A program made the translations under genes and the position numbers. The notes below the pieces were generated by a model. The model worked only from the letters and a program-made list of their open reading frames with translations. It was not told where the DNA came from and did no database searches. From Pseudomonas sp. SLFW (GTDB taxonomy: Bacteria; Pseudomonadota; Gammaproteobacteria; Pseudomonadales; Pseudomonadaceae), in contig NZ_JAAAKW010000006.1 of NCBI RefSeq assembly GCF_009905615.1, forward strand, positions 248,001 to 312,000: a stretch of 64,000 bases of DNA. The letters run 5' to 3'. Position 1 is the first letter of the stretch; every line of letters begins with the position of its first letter. Positions 18,142 through 28,283 of the stretch are shown here, piece after piece.

Positions 18142-19713
18142 ATGGCTATCGGATTCAAGAAAAAAGCGCGCATTCTGATTTTTGGAACGGGGGCTGGCGG
18201 CGTCAATTTTTACAAGACCTGCCGAGGGCGCTTTCAGATTGAAGGTTTTGTCGATAACAACGTGCAGAAACAGGGACAGCAGCTGTTTGGCAAGTTTATT
18301 TATGCACCCCGTGAACTGGTTAACCTAGAGTTTGATACCGTTATTATCGCCAGTGACTACCATGGCGAGATATACCCGCAATTGGTTGAGTTGGGTATTT
18401 GCGAAGCGAAGATCGATGTTTTCCATCATCAAATCCATCAACGTTCTTCACCGGTACAACGGCTCGGCAACGCGCTGTCGGTGCACCTTCTGGAGTTGAT
18501 CTGCTGGCGCGAAGGATGGATCTCCGATCTGGCATTTTCACTGTTTTCGCGGACCCAGTCAGGGCAGCAACGCGCGCTCAAGCGGGTGCGTTTACAGTGG
18601 CTGGATGAGACCGATGAGTTCAAGGTTCATGTGCTCCGCCCCGCAATCTCGGGCGAGGTCCAGGGTCCACGTTTCATCGGCCAGCACATTCAGCCCACGC
18701 CCGTCACGTATCCAGAAATTGCGCTTCACCGCATGCGCCAAGGTCAGGTGGGCTCCGTGTCACGCTCCGTCATTTTGCCCGACGGGCGCGTCGTCATCGA
18801 ACGCGTTACGACAGTCAAAGCGCGTAACGCCGACTACAGCGTTGCCCATATCGTTCACCACGGTAAACGTCTGGTGTTGGTGGCGCGTGCTGACGTGCCT
18901 GTGCACATTGAAAAGGGCATTTTGATCAACTGTGGTAGCGAAACGAATTATTACCACTGGGTGATGGAAACCCTCTCCCAGTTACAGTTCGTGGCAACGT
19001 TGCCTGAGCAGTTTGCGGATTACCCTATTCTGATTTCCAGACGCAGTCAGACCATTCCATCCATCCGTGCGCTGATTGACAGTTTCGGTATTGATAGACC
19101 TTTCGTCTATCTCGACACCCTGCCGGTATACACAGTGGATGACTTGTTGTTCATCAATGCGCCCAACAACATGATTCCCAACTTCAAGAATTCGGGAGGG
19201 AATTTGACCGACAGCAACTTCGCGCGACCAGAGTCGGTTTATTTTCTACGCCGACATGGGCGCAGCTTGACGCAGGACATCGACCCCGGCTCTTTGCCGA
19301 AACGGGTGTTTCTGGCACGCAAAGGCTTCTTACGCCGTTTTAACCAGGCTGAAATCATTAATTTGGTTCAACCCTACGGCTTCACCAGCGTCCACATGGA
19401 AGAACTGGACGTCAGCCATCAGGTCGCGGTCATGGCCAATGCCGAGATGATCATCGGCCCGACAGGCGCGGCATGGACGAACATAATGTTTGCTTCGAAT
19501 GGCGCTCAGGCGCTGTGCTGGATGGCCGAGGAATATGGGAATCTGTCGTGCTTCTCCAATCTGGCGAGCATCGTCGGCGTGGACATGGAGTTCATCACTT
19601 ACCCGACCGGCGCCCGCGACTCCCGCGAACTGTATTACAAGGGCTATCACCTTGATGTGAGCCAAGTGAAAGCGTGGCTTCAGCATCATTTGCCTGGAGG
19701 CCCAGGACAGTAA
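18142..19713 (+). CDS. GT61-type (DUF563) glycosyltransferase with N-terminal Rossmann-like domain
   Basis: 523 residues. Residues about 8-105 resemble a nucleotide-binding Rossmann segment (ILIFGTGAGGVNFYK, then VDNNVQKQG and VIIASDY), as in PglD-like sugar-modifying proteins. The region from about 260 to the end is a GT61/DUF563 glycosyltransferase (ETNYYHWVMETLSQL, then RRFNQAEIINLVQPYGF and GPTGAAWTNIMFA). It probably transfers the formamido sugar made by the neighbouring enzymes, but acceptor and linkage are unknown. No signal peptide or membrane segment is seen, so it should act in the cytoplasm. The first half of the gene is visibly more AT-rich than housekeeping genes nearby. Confidence 0.78.
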   Translation: MAIGFKKKARILIFGTGAGGVNFYKTCRGRFQIEGFVDNNVQKQGQQLFGKFIYAPRELVNLEFDTVIIASDYHGEIYPQLVELGICEAKIDVFHHQIHQRSSPVQRLGNALSVHLLELICWREGWISDLAFSLFSRTQSGQQRALKRVRLQWLDETDEFKVHVLRPAISGEVQGPRFIGQHIQPTPVTYPEIALHRMRQGQVGSVSRSVILPDGRVVIERVTTVKARNADYSVAHIVHHGKRLVLVARADVPVHIEKGILINCGSETNYYHWVMETLSQLQFVATLPEQFADYPILISRRSQTIPSIRALIDSFGIDRPFVYLDTLPVYTVDDLLFINAPNNMIPNFKNSGGNLTDSNFARPESVYFLRRHGRSLTQDIDPGSLPKRVFLARKGFLRRFNQAEIINLVQPYGFTSVHMEELDVSHQVAVMANAEMIIGPTGAAWTNIMFASNGAQALCWMAEEYGNLSCFSNLASIVGVDMEFITYPTGARDSRELYYKGYHLDVSQVKAWLQHHLPGGPGQ

Positions 19714-19736
19714 AGCAGATGAGGTCTGCAAGCCAT

Positions 19737-19765
19737 TTGACTTTATAGAGTCAAAACTCTAGAAA
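19737..19765 (+). promoter_or_regulatory. promoter with overlapping palindromic operator for the aldehyde dehydrogenase gene
   Basis: TTGACT (19737-19742) and TAGAAA (19760-19765) are spaced by 17 bases and suit a sigma-70 promoter about 30 bases before the start codon. The -35 box lies inside TTGACTTTATAGAGTCAA (19737-19754), an inverted repeat matching at 16 of 18 positions, a good size for a TetR-family operator. The TetR gene at 13197 is the obvious candidate regulator (inference). Confidence 0.5.
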
Positions 19766-19795
19766 CACTCTATAACTTCAAAAGGAACCGCAGCA

Positions 19796-21235
19796 ATGCC
19801 TGTCGAATCCGTGCAATGGCCAACGCTCAAGGCGGCATCCACACCGCCTGATACGCTCGAACGCCTGTTCGACCTGCAACGTCAGGCCTTTGCGGCCAAT
19901 CCCATGCCAATTGCCGGGCAGCGCCTGCAATGGCTCGACAGCCTGCATCAATTGCTAAGCGACGAACGCCAGGCGTTGATTGAGGCGATCAGCACGGATT
20001 TCAGCCATCGCAGCGCTGATGAAACGCTGCTCGCCGAGTTGATGCCGAGCCTCCACAACATCCGCTACGCGCGCCGCCACGTGAAGAAGTGGATGCGCAC
20101 GTCTCGACGCAGCGTCGGCATGGCGTTTCAGCCCGCGTCAGCAAAAGTCATCTATCAGCCGCTGGGCGTCGTCGGTGTCATCGTCCCGTGGAACTATCCG
20201 TTGTATCTGGCCATTGGCCCCTTGGTCGGCGCGCTGGCGGCAGGTAATCGGGTGATGCTCAAGCTGAGCGAGTCAACGCCTGCGACCGGGGAACTGCTCA
20301 AAACGCTGTTCGCCAGGATTTTTCCAGAGGATCTGGTGGCCGTGGTTCTGGGGGAAGCCGAGGTGGGGATAGCGTTTTCGAAGCTGCCTTTTGATCATTT
20401 ATTGTTCACCGGCGCCACTAGCATTGGACGGCACGTGATGCGCGCCGCCGCTGAAAACCTGACGCCCGTTACGCTGGAACTGGGCGGGAAGTCTCCGGCC
20501 ATCGTTTCGCAGGACGTGCCGATCATGGACGCCGCCGAGCGAATCGCGTTTGGCAAGACCATGAACGCCGGACAGACCTGCGTGGCGCCTGACTACGTGC
20601 TGGTACCCGCGAACCGGATCGATGAGTTCGTCGGCGCCTACCGTGAGGCCGTCAAACGGTTTTATCCGACACTGGCGGACAATCCGGACTACACCGCCAT
20701 TATTAATCCACGGCAAATGGCACGGCTGAACGGTTACATCGCCGACGCCAGCAGCAGAGGTGCGCAGATCATCTCGTTGTATGAGCAGGGCCAAGGGCGA
20801 CGTATGCCTTTCAGTCTGCTGCTCGACGTCAACGACGACATGCGGGTGATGCAGGACGAGATCTTCGGCCCTTTGCTGCCCATCGTGCCGTATGAGCGCA
20901 TCGAACAAGCGTTCGACTACATCAATCGCCGGCCTCGGCCGCTGGCCCTTTACTACTTTGGGTACGACAAGGCCGAGCAGAATCGGGTGCTGGAGCAGAC
21001 ACATTCCGGCGGAGTCTGTCTGAACGACACGCTGCTCCACGTCGCGCAGGACGATTTGCCTTTCGGTGGTATAGGCCCCTCCGGCATGGGCCATTACCAC
21101 GGCCACGAAGGTTTTCTGACATTCAGCAAGGCCAAGGGCGTGTTCATCAAACAGCGTTTCAACGCAGCACGGCTGATTTATCCGCCTTACGGGAAAGCGA
21201 TTCAGAAATTGATCCACAAGCTGTTCATTCGGTAG
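19796..21235 (+). CDS. calB: coniferyl aldehyde dehydrogenase-type NAD(P)+ aldehyde dehydrogenase
   Basis: Oxidises aromatic or aliphatic aldehydes to acids; the coniferyl assignment follows the family, not proof. 479 residues, standard. NAD-binding GVIVPWNYPLYLA (about 127-139), catalytic Glu in LELGGKSPAIV (about 228-238) and catalytic Cys in NAGQTCVAPDY (about 258-268). The hydrophobic, basic C-terminus (RLIYPPYGKAIQKLIHKLF) is typical of this membrane-associated branch. Preceded by AAAAGGA. The next gene is coaD, a conserved Pseudomonas neighbour. Confidence 0.87.
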   Translation: MPVESVQWPTLKAASTPPDTLERLFDLQRQAFAANPMPIAGQRLQWLDSLHQLLSDERQALIEAISTDFSHRSADETLLAELMPSLHNIRYARRHVKKWMRTSRRSVGMAFQPASAKVIYQPLGVVGVIVPWNYPLYLAIGPLVGALAAGNRVMLKLSESTPATGELLKTLFARIFPEDLVAVVLGEAEVGIAFSKLPFDHLLFTGATSIGRHVMRAAAENLTPVTLELGGKSPAIVSQDVPIMDAAERIAFGKTMNAGQTCVAPDYVLVPANRIDEFVGAYREAVKRFYPTLADNPDYTAIINPRQMARLNGYIADASSRGAQIISLYEQGQGRRMPFSLLLDVNDDMRVMQDEIFGPLLPIVPYERIEQAFDYINRRPRPLALYYFGYDKAEQNRVLEQTHSGGVCLNDTLLHVAQDDLPFGGIGPSGMGHYHGHEGFLTFSKAKGVFIKQRFNAARLIYPPYGKAIQKLIHKLFIR

Positions 21236-21859
<624 letters not shown>

Positions 21860-21911
21860 GTTATGTTCAGGTGCATACCGAGCGCTAATGCGGCACAATT
21901 CGCCGCATTAG

Positions 21912-22202
<291 letters not shown>

Positions 22203-22285
22203 ACGAAGGCATATCCTGTCGGCATACGCGCTTTCGCCGAAGACACTGGCTGTAATGCCTGTTGACCTGAGCGAGCGAGATACGC

Positions 22286-24028
22286 ATGACATTGAAGCTT
22301 ACGTGGATACCGTCCTCGTTTGGCGCCACACTTTTTCTGTGCGCCCTCTCGGCTCACGGCAGCCCTGACCATCCCCGGCAGGCCGCCATTGCCAGCCCAC
22401 ACCCCATCGCCACCGCCGCCGGCCGAGAAATCCTGGTCGATGGCGGCAACGCGTTCGACGCCGCCGTTGCCATCAGCGCCACCCTCGCCGTGGTTGAGCC
22501 TTACGGTTCTGGATTGGGGGGCGGCGGTTTCTTTTTGCTCCGCCAGGCCGGAGAGCCGGTGCAGTACCAGTTTCTCGATGCGCGAGAAAAAGCGCCCTTG
22601 AAGTCCAGACTCAAGATGTTCACCCGCAACGGCATCGTGCAGCCGGACTTGTCCCTGAACGGCCCGCTGGCGGCTGCCATTCCGGGTTTGCCCGCCGCGC
22701 TGGTCGAACTCGCAGAACGTTATGGGCGACTGCCCCTCAGCATTTCCATGGCACCCGCCATTCGCATCGCCTATCGCGGGTTCAAGGTGGATGAGATCTA
22801 TCGTGAACGCGCCAGTTGGCGACTCTTCGCGTTGCGGGCCAACAAAGAGAGCGCCCGGTTGTTCTTGCGCAACAACGATGTGCCGGACCTGGGCGAAGTC
22901 ATCAAGCAACCGGAATTGGCCCAAACTCTCGACCGCCTGGCTGATAAAGGCCGCGCTGGTTTCTACAGCGGTCTGACGGCGCAATCGATGGTCAATGGCA
23001 ATCGGGCGGCAGGCGGAATCTGGAATTACCACGACTTCGAAGAGTACGACGTCGTCACCCGCACGCCGCTACGCTTTCAACTGGCGGATCAGCGCGAATT
23101 GATCAGCGCCCCGCCCCCATCGGCGGGCGGCATCGCGCTGGCGCAGAGCCTGTACATGCTGCAACAGCTGCCGTGGCGCGAATCCGAAAAGGTGCAACGC
23201 GCCCATTACGTCGTCGAAGTGTTGCGCCGCGCTTACCGTGATCGGGTGTTGTTTGGCGACCCCGACTTTGTACCCAATCCCATTGCCCAAGTGCTGGCGC
23301 CTGATTATCTGCTCCAGCTCTCGACCAGCGTTGACCCTCACATGGCGACGCCGAACACTGCGTTGCCACCGGCGCCCCGCTGGCGGGAAGGCGACAACAC
23401 CAGCCATTTCTCAGTGCTCGACGACGAAGGCAATGCCGTTGCGGCAACGCTGTCTCTGAACCTTCCGTTCGGCTCGACGTTTACGGTGCCCGGCACCGGC
23501 GTGATCCTCAACGACGAAATGGACGATTTCGCTGTCGATCCCAAAGGCAGCAACACGTACGGATTGGTGGGCAGTCAGGCCAACATCATCGAACCGGGCA
23601 AACGGCCGCTGTCGAGCATGAGCCCCAGTTTCATCGAAAGCCCGCATACCTTCACCGCTTTCGGCACTCCGGGAGGAAGCCGGATCCCGAGCATTGTGCT
23701 GCTGTCGATGCTGGAATACCTGGACGACCGGCCAGTGGCCCAATGGGTGTCGGCGCCGCGTTACCACCATCAGTACATGCCGGATGTGATGGAGTACGAG
23801 CCGGGGGCGTTTACCGCCGAAGAATTGAGTGACCTGCGCGAACGAGGCTACAAGCTCAGGGAAACGAAGCGCGATTTCGGTAACCAGCAAGTGCTGCTGT
23901 GGCACAAGAACAGCGCCAACGTCGAAGCCGCGAGCGATCCTCGCGGCGTAGGGATTTCAGCGATTTTCAGGCCCGATGCACCGCTGAGTCTGGTTCGGAC
24001 CTGCGCGGATCAGTCGTGTTTGCCGTAG
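22286..24028 (+). CDS. ggt: gamma-glutamyltransferase/glutathione hydrolase
   Basis: Periplasmic N-terminal-nucleophile hydrolase that removes the gamma-glutamyl group of glutathione. 580 residues. A signal peptide covers about 1-25. The family motif AREKAP (99-104, with substrate Arg100) is intact. Self-cleavage should occur before T372 in GDNTSHFSV, giving large and small subunits; PLSSMSPSF and GTPGGSRIP mark the small-subunit active site. The gene is monocistronic and close to the convergent small membrane-protein gene. Confidence 0.92.
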   Translation: MTLKLTWIPSSFGATLFLCALSAHGSPDHPRQAAIASPHPIATAAGREILVDGGNAFDAAVAISATLAVVEPYGSGLGGGGFFLLRQAGEPVQYQFLDAREKAPLKSRLKMFTRNGIVQPDLSLNGPLAAAIPGLPAALVELAERYGRLPLSISMAPAIRIAYRGFKVDEIYRERASWRLFALRANKESARLFLRNNDVPDLGEVIKQPELAQTLDRLADKGRAGFYSGLTAQSMVNGNRAAGGIWNYHDFEEYDVVTRTPLRFQLADQRELISAPPPSAGGIALAQSLYMLQQLPWRESEKVQRAHYVVEVLRRAYRDRVLFGDPDFVPNPIAQVLAPDYLLQLSTSVDPHMATPNTALPPAPRWREGDNTSHFSVLDDEGNAVAATLSLNLPFGSTFTVPGTGVILNDEMDDFAVDPKGSNTYGLVGSQANIIEPGKRPLSSMSPSFIESPHTFTAFGTPGGSRIPSIVLLSMLEYLDDRPVAQWVSAPRYHHQYMPDVMEYEPGAFTAEELSDLRERGYKLRETKRDFGNQQVLLWHKNSANVEAASDPRGVGISAIFRPDAPLSLVRTCADQSCLP

Positions 24029-24348
24029 CCGCTGGTGGTGCAGCCGAGGCAGCGAACGAAGGCGGCCTTGCCGGGATCGACCACGAGAGCCTTGCCGGTG
24101 GCACCCAAATTGCCGCCTGCCGCCGCGAATGGCGAGGCCACGACAAACAGCGCCGCACCCGCGACCGTGGCGACGATCAGCAGCGGGCGGGCAATCAACA
24201 GGTCGCCGATCATGGCGTACGCCGGTGGGTTCTGGATTTCATAAACGGGGTCGCCGCTGCCTGAGGCTTCGACCTGCGCCATCGCCGGGGTCATCTGCAA
24301 GCCGAAAAACAAGGCCAGGGTGGCAGCGAGAATGCGAAACGGGCTCAT
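24010..24348 (-). CDS. small exported/membrane protein of unknown function
   Basis: 112 residues from ATG 24348, preceded by AAGGATCAC. Residues 1-24 form a signal peptide ([12 protein letters not shown]... ending AMA). A second hydrophobic segment (about 50-75, [19 protein letters not shown]) would anchor it. The tail carries two cysteines ([11 protein letters not shown]). Similar Pseudomonas proteins are often labelled multidrug transporter, but one or two membrane segments do not support that. It overlaps the last 19 bases of ggt on the opposite strand. Function unknown. Confidence 0.75.
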   Translation of the reverse strand: MSPFRILAATLALFFGLQMTPAMAQVEASGSGDPVYEIQNPPAYAMIGDLLIARPLLIVATVAGAALFVVASPFAAAGGNLGATGKALVVDPGKAAFVRCLGCTTSGYGKHD

Positions 24349-24455
24349 GGCGTGATCCTTCAGGCACAGCGGAAAAGTGATGCTGCTCACTATAAACAGG
24401 GATTGGGGTTAAGCAAGGGGGCCATGCAGACCCTGCCCACAAATTCCGTCTCGTT

Positions 24456-25268
24456 TTACTTCTGACATTTCGGGCAAAACACGCTCGCCCGTTGCCCCAG
24501 CTTCACCTCGCGCATGATCGTCCCGCAGACCTTGCACGGCTCCTCGCCTCGGCCATAGGCGAACAACTCCTGCTGGAAATACCCCGGCTGCCCATCGCCG
24601 CCAATGAAGTCCCGCAGCGTGGTGCCGCCGCGTTCGATGGCCGCCGCGAGAATGCGCTTGATCTCAATCGCCAGCTTTATATAGCGGGCCTTTGAAATAC
24701 TCTTGGCCTCACGGCGCGGATCGATGCCCGCCGCAAACAAGGCTTCGGTCGCATAGATATTCCCCACGCCCACCACTACGGCGTTATCCATGATGAACGG
24801 CTTGACCGCCATCGAACGGCCACGCGACAGCTCATACAACCGCAGCCCGTCGAACAGATCGGTCAACGGCTCAGGCCCCAGCCGAATCAACAACTCATGG
24901 TTGTGTGGGTCGAGGCTCCACAGCATCGCGCCGAAACGCCGCGGGTCGGTGTAACGCAGCGCCAGCCCCGACTCCAGCTCGATGTCCACATGCTCATGCT
25001 TGAGGGCAGGCAACCCCGCCTCGACCAGCCGCAAATTCCCGGACATGCCCAAATGGCTGATCAACGTGCCGACTTCGGCCTGGATCAGCAGGTATTTGGC
25101 GCGTCGCTCGACCACCACGATCTTCTGGCCAGACAACCGTACGTCCAGGTCTTCCGGAATCGGCCAGCGCAGGCGGCGATCACGCACGATCACGCGGCTG
25201 ACGCGCTGGCCTTCGAGATGGGGCGCGATGCCCCGACGAGTGGTTTCGACTTCAGGTAATTCAGGCAT
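24456..25268 (-). CDS. mutM: formamidopyrimidine-DNA glycosylase (Fpg)
   Basis: Bifunctional base-excision repair glycosylase/AP lyase removing 8-oxoguanine and formamidopyrimidines. 270 residues. The N-terminus [12 protein letters not shown] provides the catalytic Pro and Glu. Conserved Lys in the beta-strand and a C-terminal zinc finger (CKVCG ... CPKC) are intact. Confidence 0.97.
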   Translation of the reverse strand: MPELPEVETTRRGIAPHLEGQRVSRVIVRDRRLRWPIPEDLDVRLSGQKIVVVERRAKYLLIQAEVGTLISHLGMSGNLRLVEAGLPALKHEHVDIELESGLALRYTDPRRFGAMLWSLDPHNHELLIRLGPEPLTDLFDGLRLYELSRGRSMAVKPFIMDNAVVVGVGNIYATEALFAAGIDPRREAKSISKARYIKLAIEIKRILAAAIERGGTTLRDFIGGDGQPGYFQQELFAYGRGEEPCKVCGTIMREVKLGQRASVFCPKCQK

Positions 25269-25307
25269 GGGGCGGCTCGATAGCGGGTGAAACGCGAGCG
25301 CGCAAAC

Positions 25308-26174
25308 TCAGTGTGCGCTCAGTTCTCGGATACTTTCTTTGAGGTTTTCGAAGTCGTAGTCGGACAGGCCAACGTAATCCAGAACCAGGTGACCAATGCT
25401 GTTCCACTCATGGTCCACCGCCTGATTACCCAACACCCGATGCGATGAGCAAATGTGTTCGGCCATTTTCAGGATCGCCAGCAGGTTCTTCAGCGGCGCG
25501 TTACGGCCCGACTCTTCCTGGAAAATCGCCAATGCATTGTGGTGGTTAGCGATGGCATTGCTCACATGTTCAGGTAAACGCCAGGATTTGGCCGTGAAAT
25601 AGCCGACAACCGCATGGTTCGTGTTGAGAATGTGATTTTCCGTATCCACCACGCGCCGGTCCGGCCCCGCCTTGGCGTAAGCCTCTTCCAGCACATTCAT
25701 GTACTCGGGGAAGCGCTTGAGCATCAGTGGCACACCGCAGTCGTGAAACAGACCGAGCGCGTAGGATTCGTCCACAGTTTGCGAGCCGATTCGCTTGGCC
25801 AGCGTCAGACTGGTCATCGCAACGTCTTGGGCGGTGTCCCAGAAACGATTGAGCACCACGATCGTCTCGTCGGTCATCTCGCCCTTGATCGACTGCGCGT
25901 TGATCAGGTTGATCACCGAGCGGCTGCCCAGCAGGTTCACTGCACGCTGAATCGACGCGATTTTGTTCGCGAGACCGTAGTGAGGGGAGTTGACGATCTT
26001 AAGCAAGGCGCCGGAAAGCCCCGGGTCCTGTGCGATCAACCGGGCGATCACACCCAGATCAGGGTCGGGCATGTACTGCTCCATCTGCAAATCGACCATG
26101 ATTTGCGGCTGGGGCGGCACGCTGATGCCTTGCAACGCCTGCTGAATCTGCTCGGAAGTAAGCTCTTGGGACAT
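25308..26174 (-). CDS. HDOD domain protein
   Basis: 288 residues almost entirely covered by an HDOD domain (about 15-230), a degenerate HD fold without phosphohydrolase ligands that is usually a signalling scaffold. Visible features: PDLGVIARLIAQDPGLSGALLKIVNSPHYG and FHDCGVPLML, where the HD pair survives. The role is unknown; related proteins affect cell-cycle, motility or c-di-GMP signalling. The gene follows mutM's start region but has its own leader, divergent from rlmI. Confidence 0.85.
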   Translation of the reverse strand: MSQELTSEQIQQALQGISVPPQPQIMVDLQMEQYMPDPDLGVIARLIAQDPGLSGALLKIVNSPHYGLANKIASIQRAVNLLGSRSVINLINAQSIKGEMTDETIVVLNRFWDTAQDVAMTSLTLAKRIGSQTVDESYALGLFHDCGVPLMLKRFPEYMNVLEEAYAKAGPDRRVVDTENHILNTNHAVVGYFTAKSWRLPEHVSNAIANHHNALAIFQEESGRNAPLKNLLAILKMAEHICSSHRVLGNQAVDHEWNSIGHLVLDYVGLSDYDFENLKESIRELSAH

Positions 26175-26333
26175 AAGTACACACTCAAGGTCAGGGGGCG
26201 ATTCTAACCCTTACCGCCCATGCTTCGACAACCGCTGAAACACTCTTTGGTCCCGACAGACCGCCTACAGGTAAATTCACCCGAGCGAGCGCGCAGCGGT
26301 ATAATCCCGCTCTTTTTTCCCCGGAGCGACGTC

Positions 26334-27530
26334 ATGTCCCTGCCTAGCTTGCGCCTCAAGCCCAACGCCGACCGTCGCCTGCGCGCCGGTCATTTGTGGA
26401 TTTACAGCAACGAGATCGACGTTGCCGCCACCCCGCTCAATGGCTTCGCTCCAGGCGCTCAAGCCATTCTTGAGGCGGCAGGCGGCAAGCCGCTCGGCAT
26501 CGTGGCCATGAGCCCGAACAACCTGATCTGCGCGCGACTGCTGTCTCGCGATATCAAGTTGCCACTGGATAAATCCCTGCTGGTGCACCGCCTGAACGTC
26601 TGCCTGTCCCTGCGCGAGCGCCTGTTCGACAAGCCGTTCTATCGCTTGGTCTACGGCGACTCCGACCTGCTGCCAGGCTTGGTGGTTGACCGTTTCGGCG
26701 ACATTCTGGTGGTGCAATTGGCATCGGCCACCATGGAGCAACACAAGGACGACGTGCTGGCTGCGCTGATTCAAGTGATCAAGCCAAGCGGCATTCTGCT
26801 GAAAAACGACTCGGCCGCCCGTGACGCCGAAGGCCTGAACCGCTATGTGGAAACGGCGTTCGGGCTGGTACCGGAGTGGGTCGCGCTGGAAGAAAACGGC
26901 GTGAAATTCGAAGCGCCGGTGATGGAAGGCCAGAAAACCGGCTGGTTCTACGACCACCGCATGAACCGCGCGCGCCTGGCGCCGTACGTCAAAGGCAAGC
27001 GCGTGCTGGATTTGTTCAGTTACATCGGCGGCTGGGGCGTGCAAGCGGGTGCGTTCGGCGCCAGCGAAGTGTTTTGCGTCGACGCGTCGGGCTTCGCCCT
27101 CGATGGCGTTGAGCGCAACGCTGGCTTGAACGGCTTTGCCGAGAAAGTCACCTGCATCGAAGGCGATGTGTTCGAAGCCCTTAAAGAGCTGAAAAACGCT
27201 GAAGAGCGCTTCGACGTGATCGTGGCCGACCCGCCCGCCTTCATCAAACGCAAGAAAGACCTCAAAAACGGCGAAGGCGCCTACCGCCGCCTGAACGAAC
27301 AGGCCATGCGCCTGCTCAGCAAAGACGGCATCCTCGTCAGCGCCTCCTGTTCGATGCACCTGCCGGAAGACGACCTGCAGAACATCCTTCTGACCAGCGC
27401 CCGCCACCTTGACCGCAACATCCAGCTGCTGGAACGCGGCGGCCAAGGCCCGGATCACCCGGTCCACCCGGCGATCCCGGAAACGCGGTATATCAAGAGC
27501 ATCACCTGCCGGTTGTTGCCGAACAGCTAA
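26334..27530 (+). CDS. rlmI: RlmI-like 23S rRNA (cytosine-C5) methyltransferase
   Basis: SAM-dependent methyltransferase expected to modify C1962 of 23S rRNA. From ATG 26334 (CGGAGCG upstream) the protein has 398 residues: an N-terminal PUA domain (about 1-80), EEHD-like middle domain, and the Rossmann domain with VLDLFSYIGGWGVQA, DPPAFIK and SASCSMHL (catalytic Cys region). All motifs are complete. Confidence 0.92.
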   Translation: MSLPSLRLKPNADRRLRAGHLWIYSNEIDVAATPLNGFAPGAQAILEAAGGKPLGIVAMSPNNLICARLLSRDIKLPLDKSLLVHRLNVCLSLRERLFDKPFYRLVYGDSDLLPGLVVDRFGDILVVQLASATMEQHKDDVLAALIQVIKPSGILLKNDSAARDAEGLNRYVETAFGLVPEWVALEENGVKFEAPVMEGQKTGWFYDHRMNRARLAPYVKGKRVLDLFSYIGGWGVQAGAFGASEVFCVDASGFALDGVERNAGLNGFAEKVTCIEGDVFEALKELKNAEERFDVIVADPPAFIKRKKDLKNGEGAYRRLNEQAMRLLSKDGILVSASCSMHLPEDDLQNILLTSARHLDRNIQLLERGGQGPDHPVHPAIPETRYIKSITCRLLPNS

Positions 27531-27556
27531 GCGGCGATACGCGGGACGCCATCTCT

Positions 27557-27692
27557 TGTAGGAGCGTGGCTTGTCCCGCGATCTGTTGCGCAGCAACAGC
27601 AATCCCGGATCCCGCGATTCTCCTGAAACACCGCAATCGCCTGATTTTACTGCCGGCCCCCGGCAGATCGCGGGACAAGCCACGCTCCTACA
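27557..27692. repeat. REP doublet, class A (GTGGCTTGTCCCGCGAT)
   Basis: A 27-base unit at 27557-27583 is repeated perfectly in inverted orientation at 27666-27692. Next to the left copy is a small GTTGCGCAGCAAC hairpin (27584-27596). The doublet lies directly upstream of the REP-associated transposase gene, and a third, variant unit of the same class follows that gene. Confidence 0.92.
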
Positions 27693-27781
27693 GGTCTGCG
27701 ATTTTCTGAAACATAATCTGGCGGCCTTAAGCGCTGTCAGCTTCTAACGTTGTCCTCAACATTTATTAATGGGGCAATGCT

Positions 27782-28243
27782 TTGGATGACACGACGTCGG
27801 GTACCTGTCGGCTCCGCCTAGGGCGCTTCTCTGAGAGCGGCCGCATTTATCTTTTAACCAGTGTTACGCGCAATCGCATACCGTTCTTCGGCGACTGGAG
27901 AAAGGGACGACTGCTAGTGAACGCGTTTCGTCAGGCAGAAGACGAAGGCGCCGCACGGTCTCTTGCATGGGTGGTCATGCCTGATCACTTCCATTGGCTG
28001 ATAGAGCTCCAGACCGCTTCATTGCCTATTTTGATGTGCAAAGCCAAGTCACGAACGGTGCGGGCATTTAACGTTGCAACCGGAAATCAGCACCGCCTCT
28101 GGCAGAAGGGTTATCACGATCGGGCCGTGAGGAAGGAGGAGAATCTCTTGGCTATCGCCCGGTATATCATCGCGAACCCGATCAGAGCAGGGCTTGTAAA
28201 GCGAGTCCATGACTACCCCCTGTGGGATGCCATCTGGATCTGA
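27782..28243 (+). CDS. REP-associated tyrosine transposase (RAYT)
   Basis: Single-strand-type transposase relative thought to mobilise and maintain REP sequences. 153 residues, full length. The catalytic HxH motif is in VVMPDHFHWLIE (about 61-72) and the tyrosine in ARYIIANPIRAGLV (about 127-140). The N-terminal SESGRIYLLTSVT is typical of Pseudomonas RAYTs. The start is a TTG at 27782, with GGGGC nine bases upstream; no in-frame ATG precedes the conserved part. Class A REP units flank the gene on both sides, as expected for a RAYT and its cognate repeats. Confidence 0.88.
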   Translation: MDDTTSGTCRLRLGRFSESGRIYLLTSVTRNRIPFFGDWRKGRLLVNAFRQAEDEGAARSLAWVVMPDHFHWLIELQTASLPILMCKAKSRTVRAFNVATGNQHRLWQKGYHDRAVRKEENLLAIARYIIANPIRAGLVKRVHDYPLWDAIWI

Positions 28244-28283
28244 GGCTGCTGCGCAGCCTATCGCGGGGCAAGCCACGCCCTAC
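28244..28283. repeat. REP unit, class A, downstream of the RAYT gene
   Basis: A GGCTGCTGCGCAGCC hairpin (28244-28258) is followed by a variant class A unit (ATCGCGGGGCAAGCCACGCC, 28260-28279) in the orientation opposite to the first upstream unit. It starts at the transposase stop codon. Confidence 0.8.

Noticed and set aside
26277..27683. 468-codon frame antisense to rlmI
   Set aside because: It runs through rlmI and into the REP doublet; not a credible protein.
27557..28283. insertion sequence flanked by terminal inverted repeats
   Set aside because: The flanking repeats are REP units, the transposase is the non-IS RAYT type, and no target-site duplication is visible.
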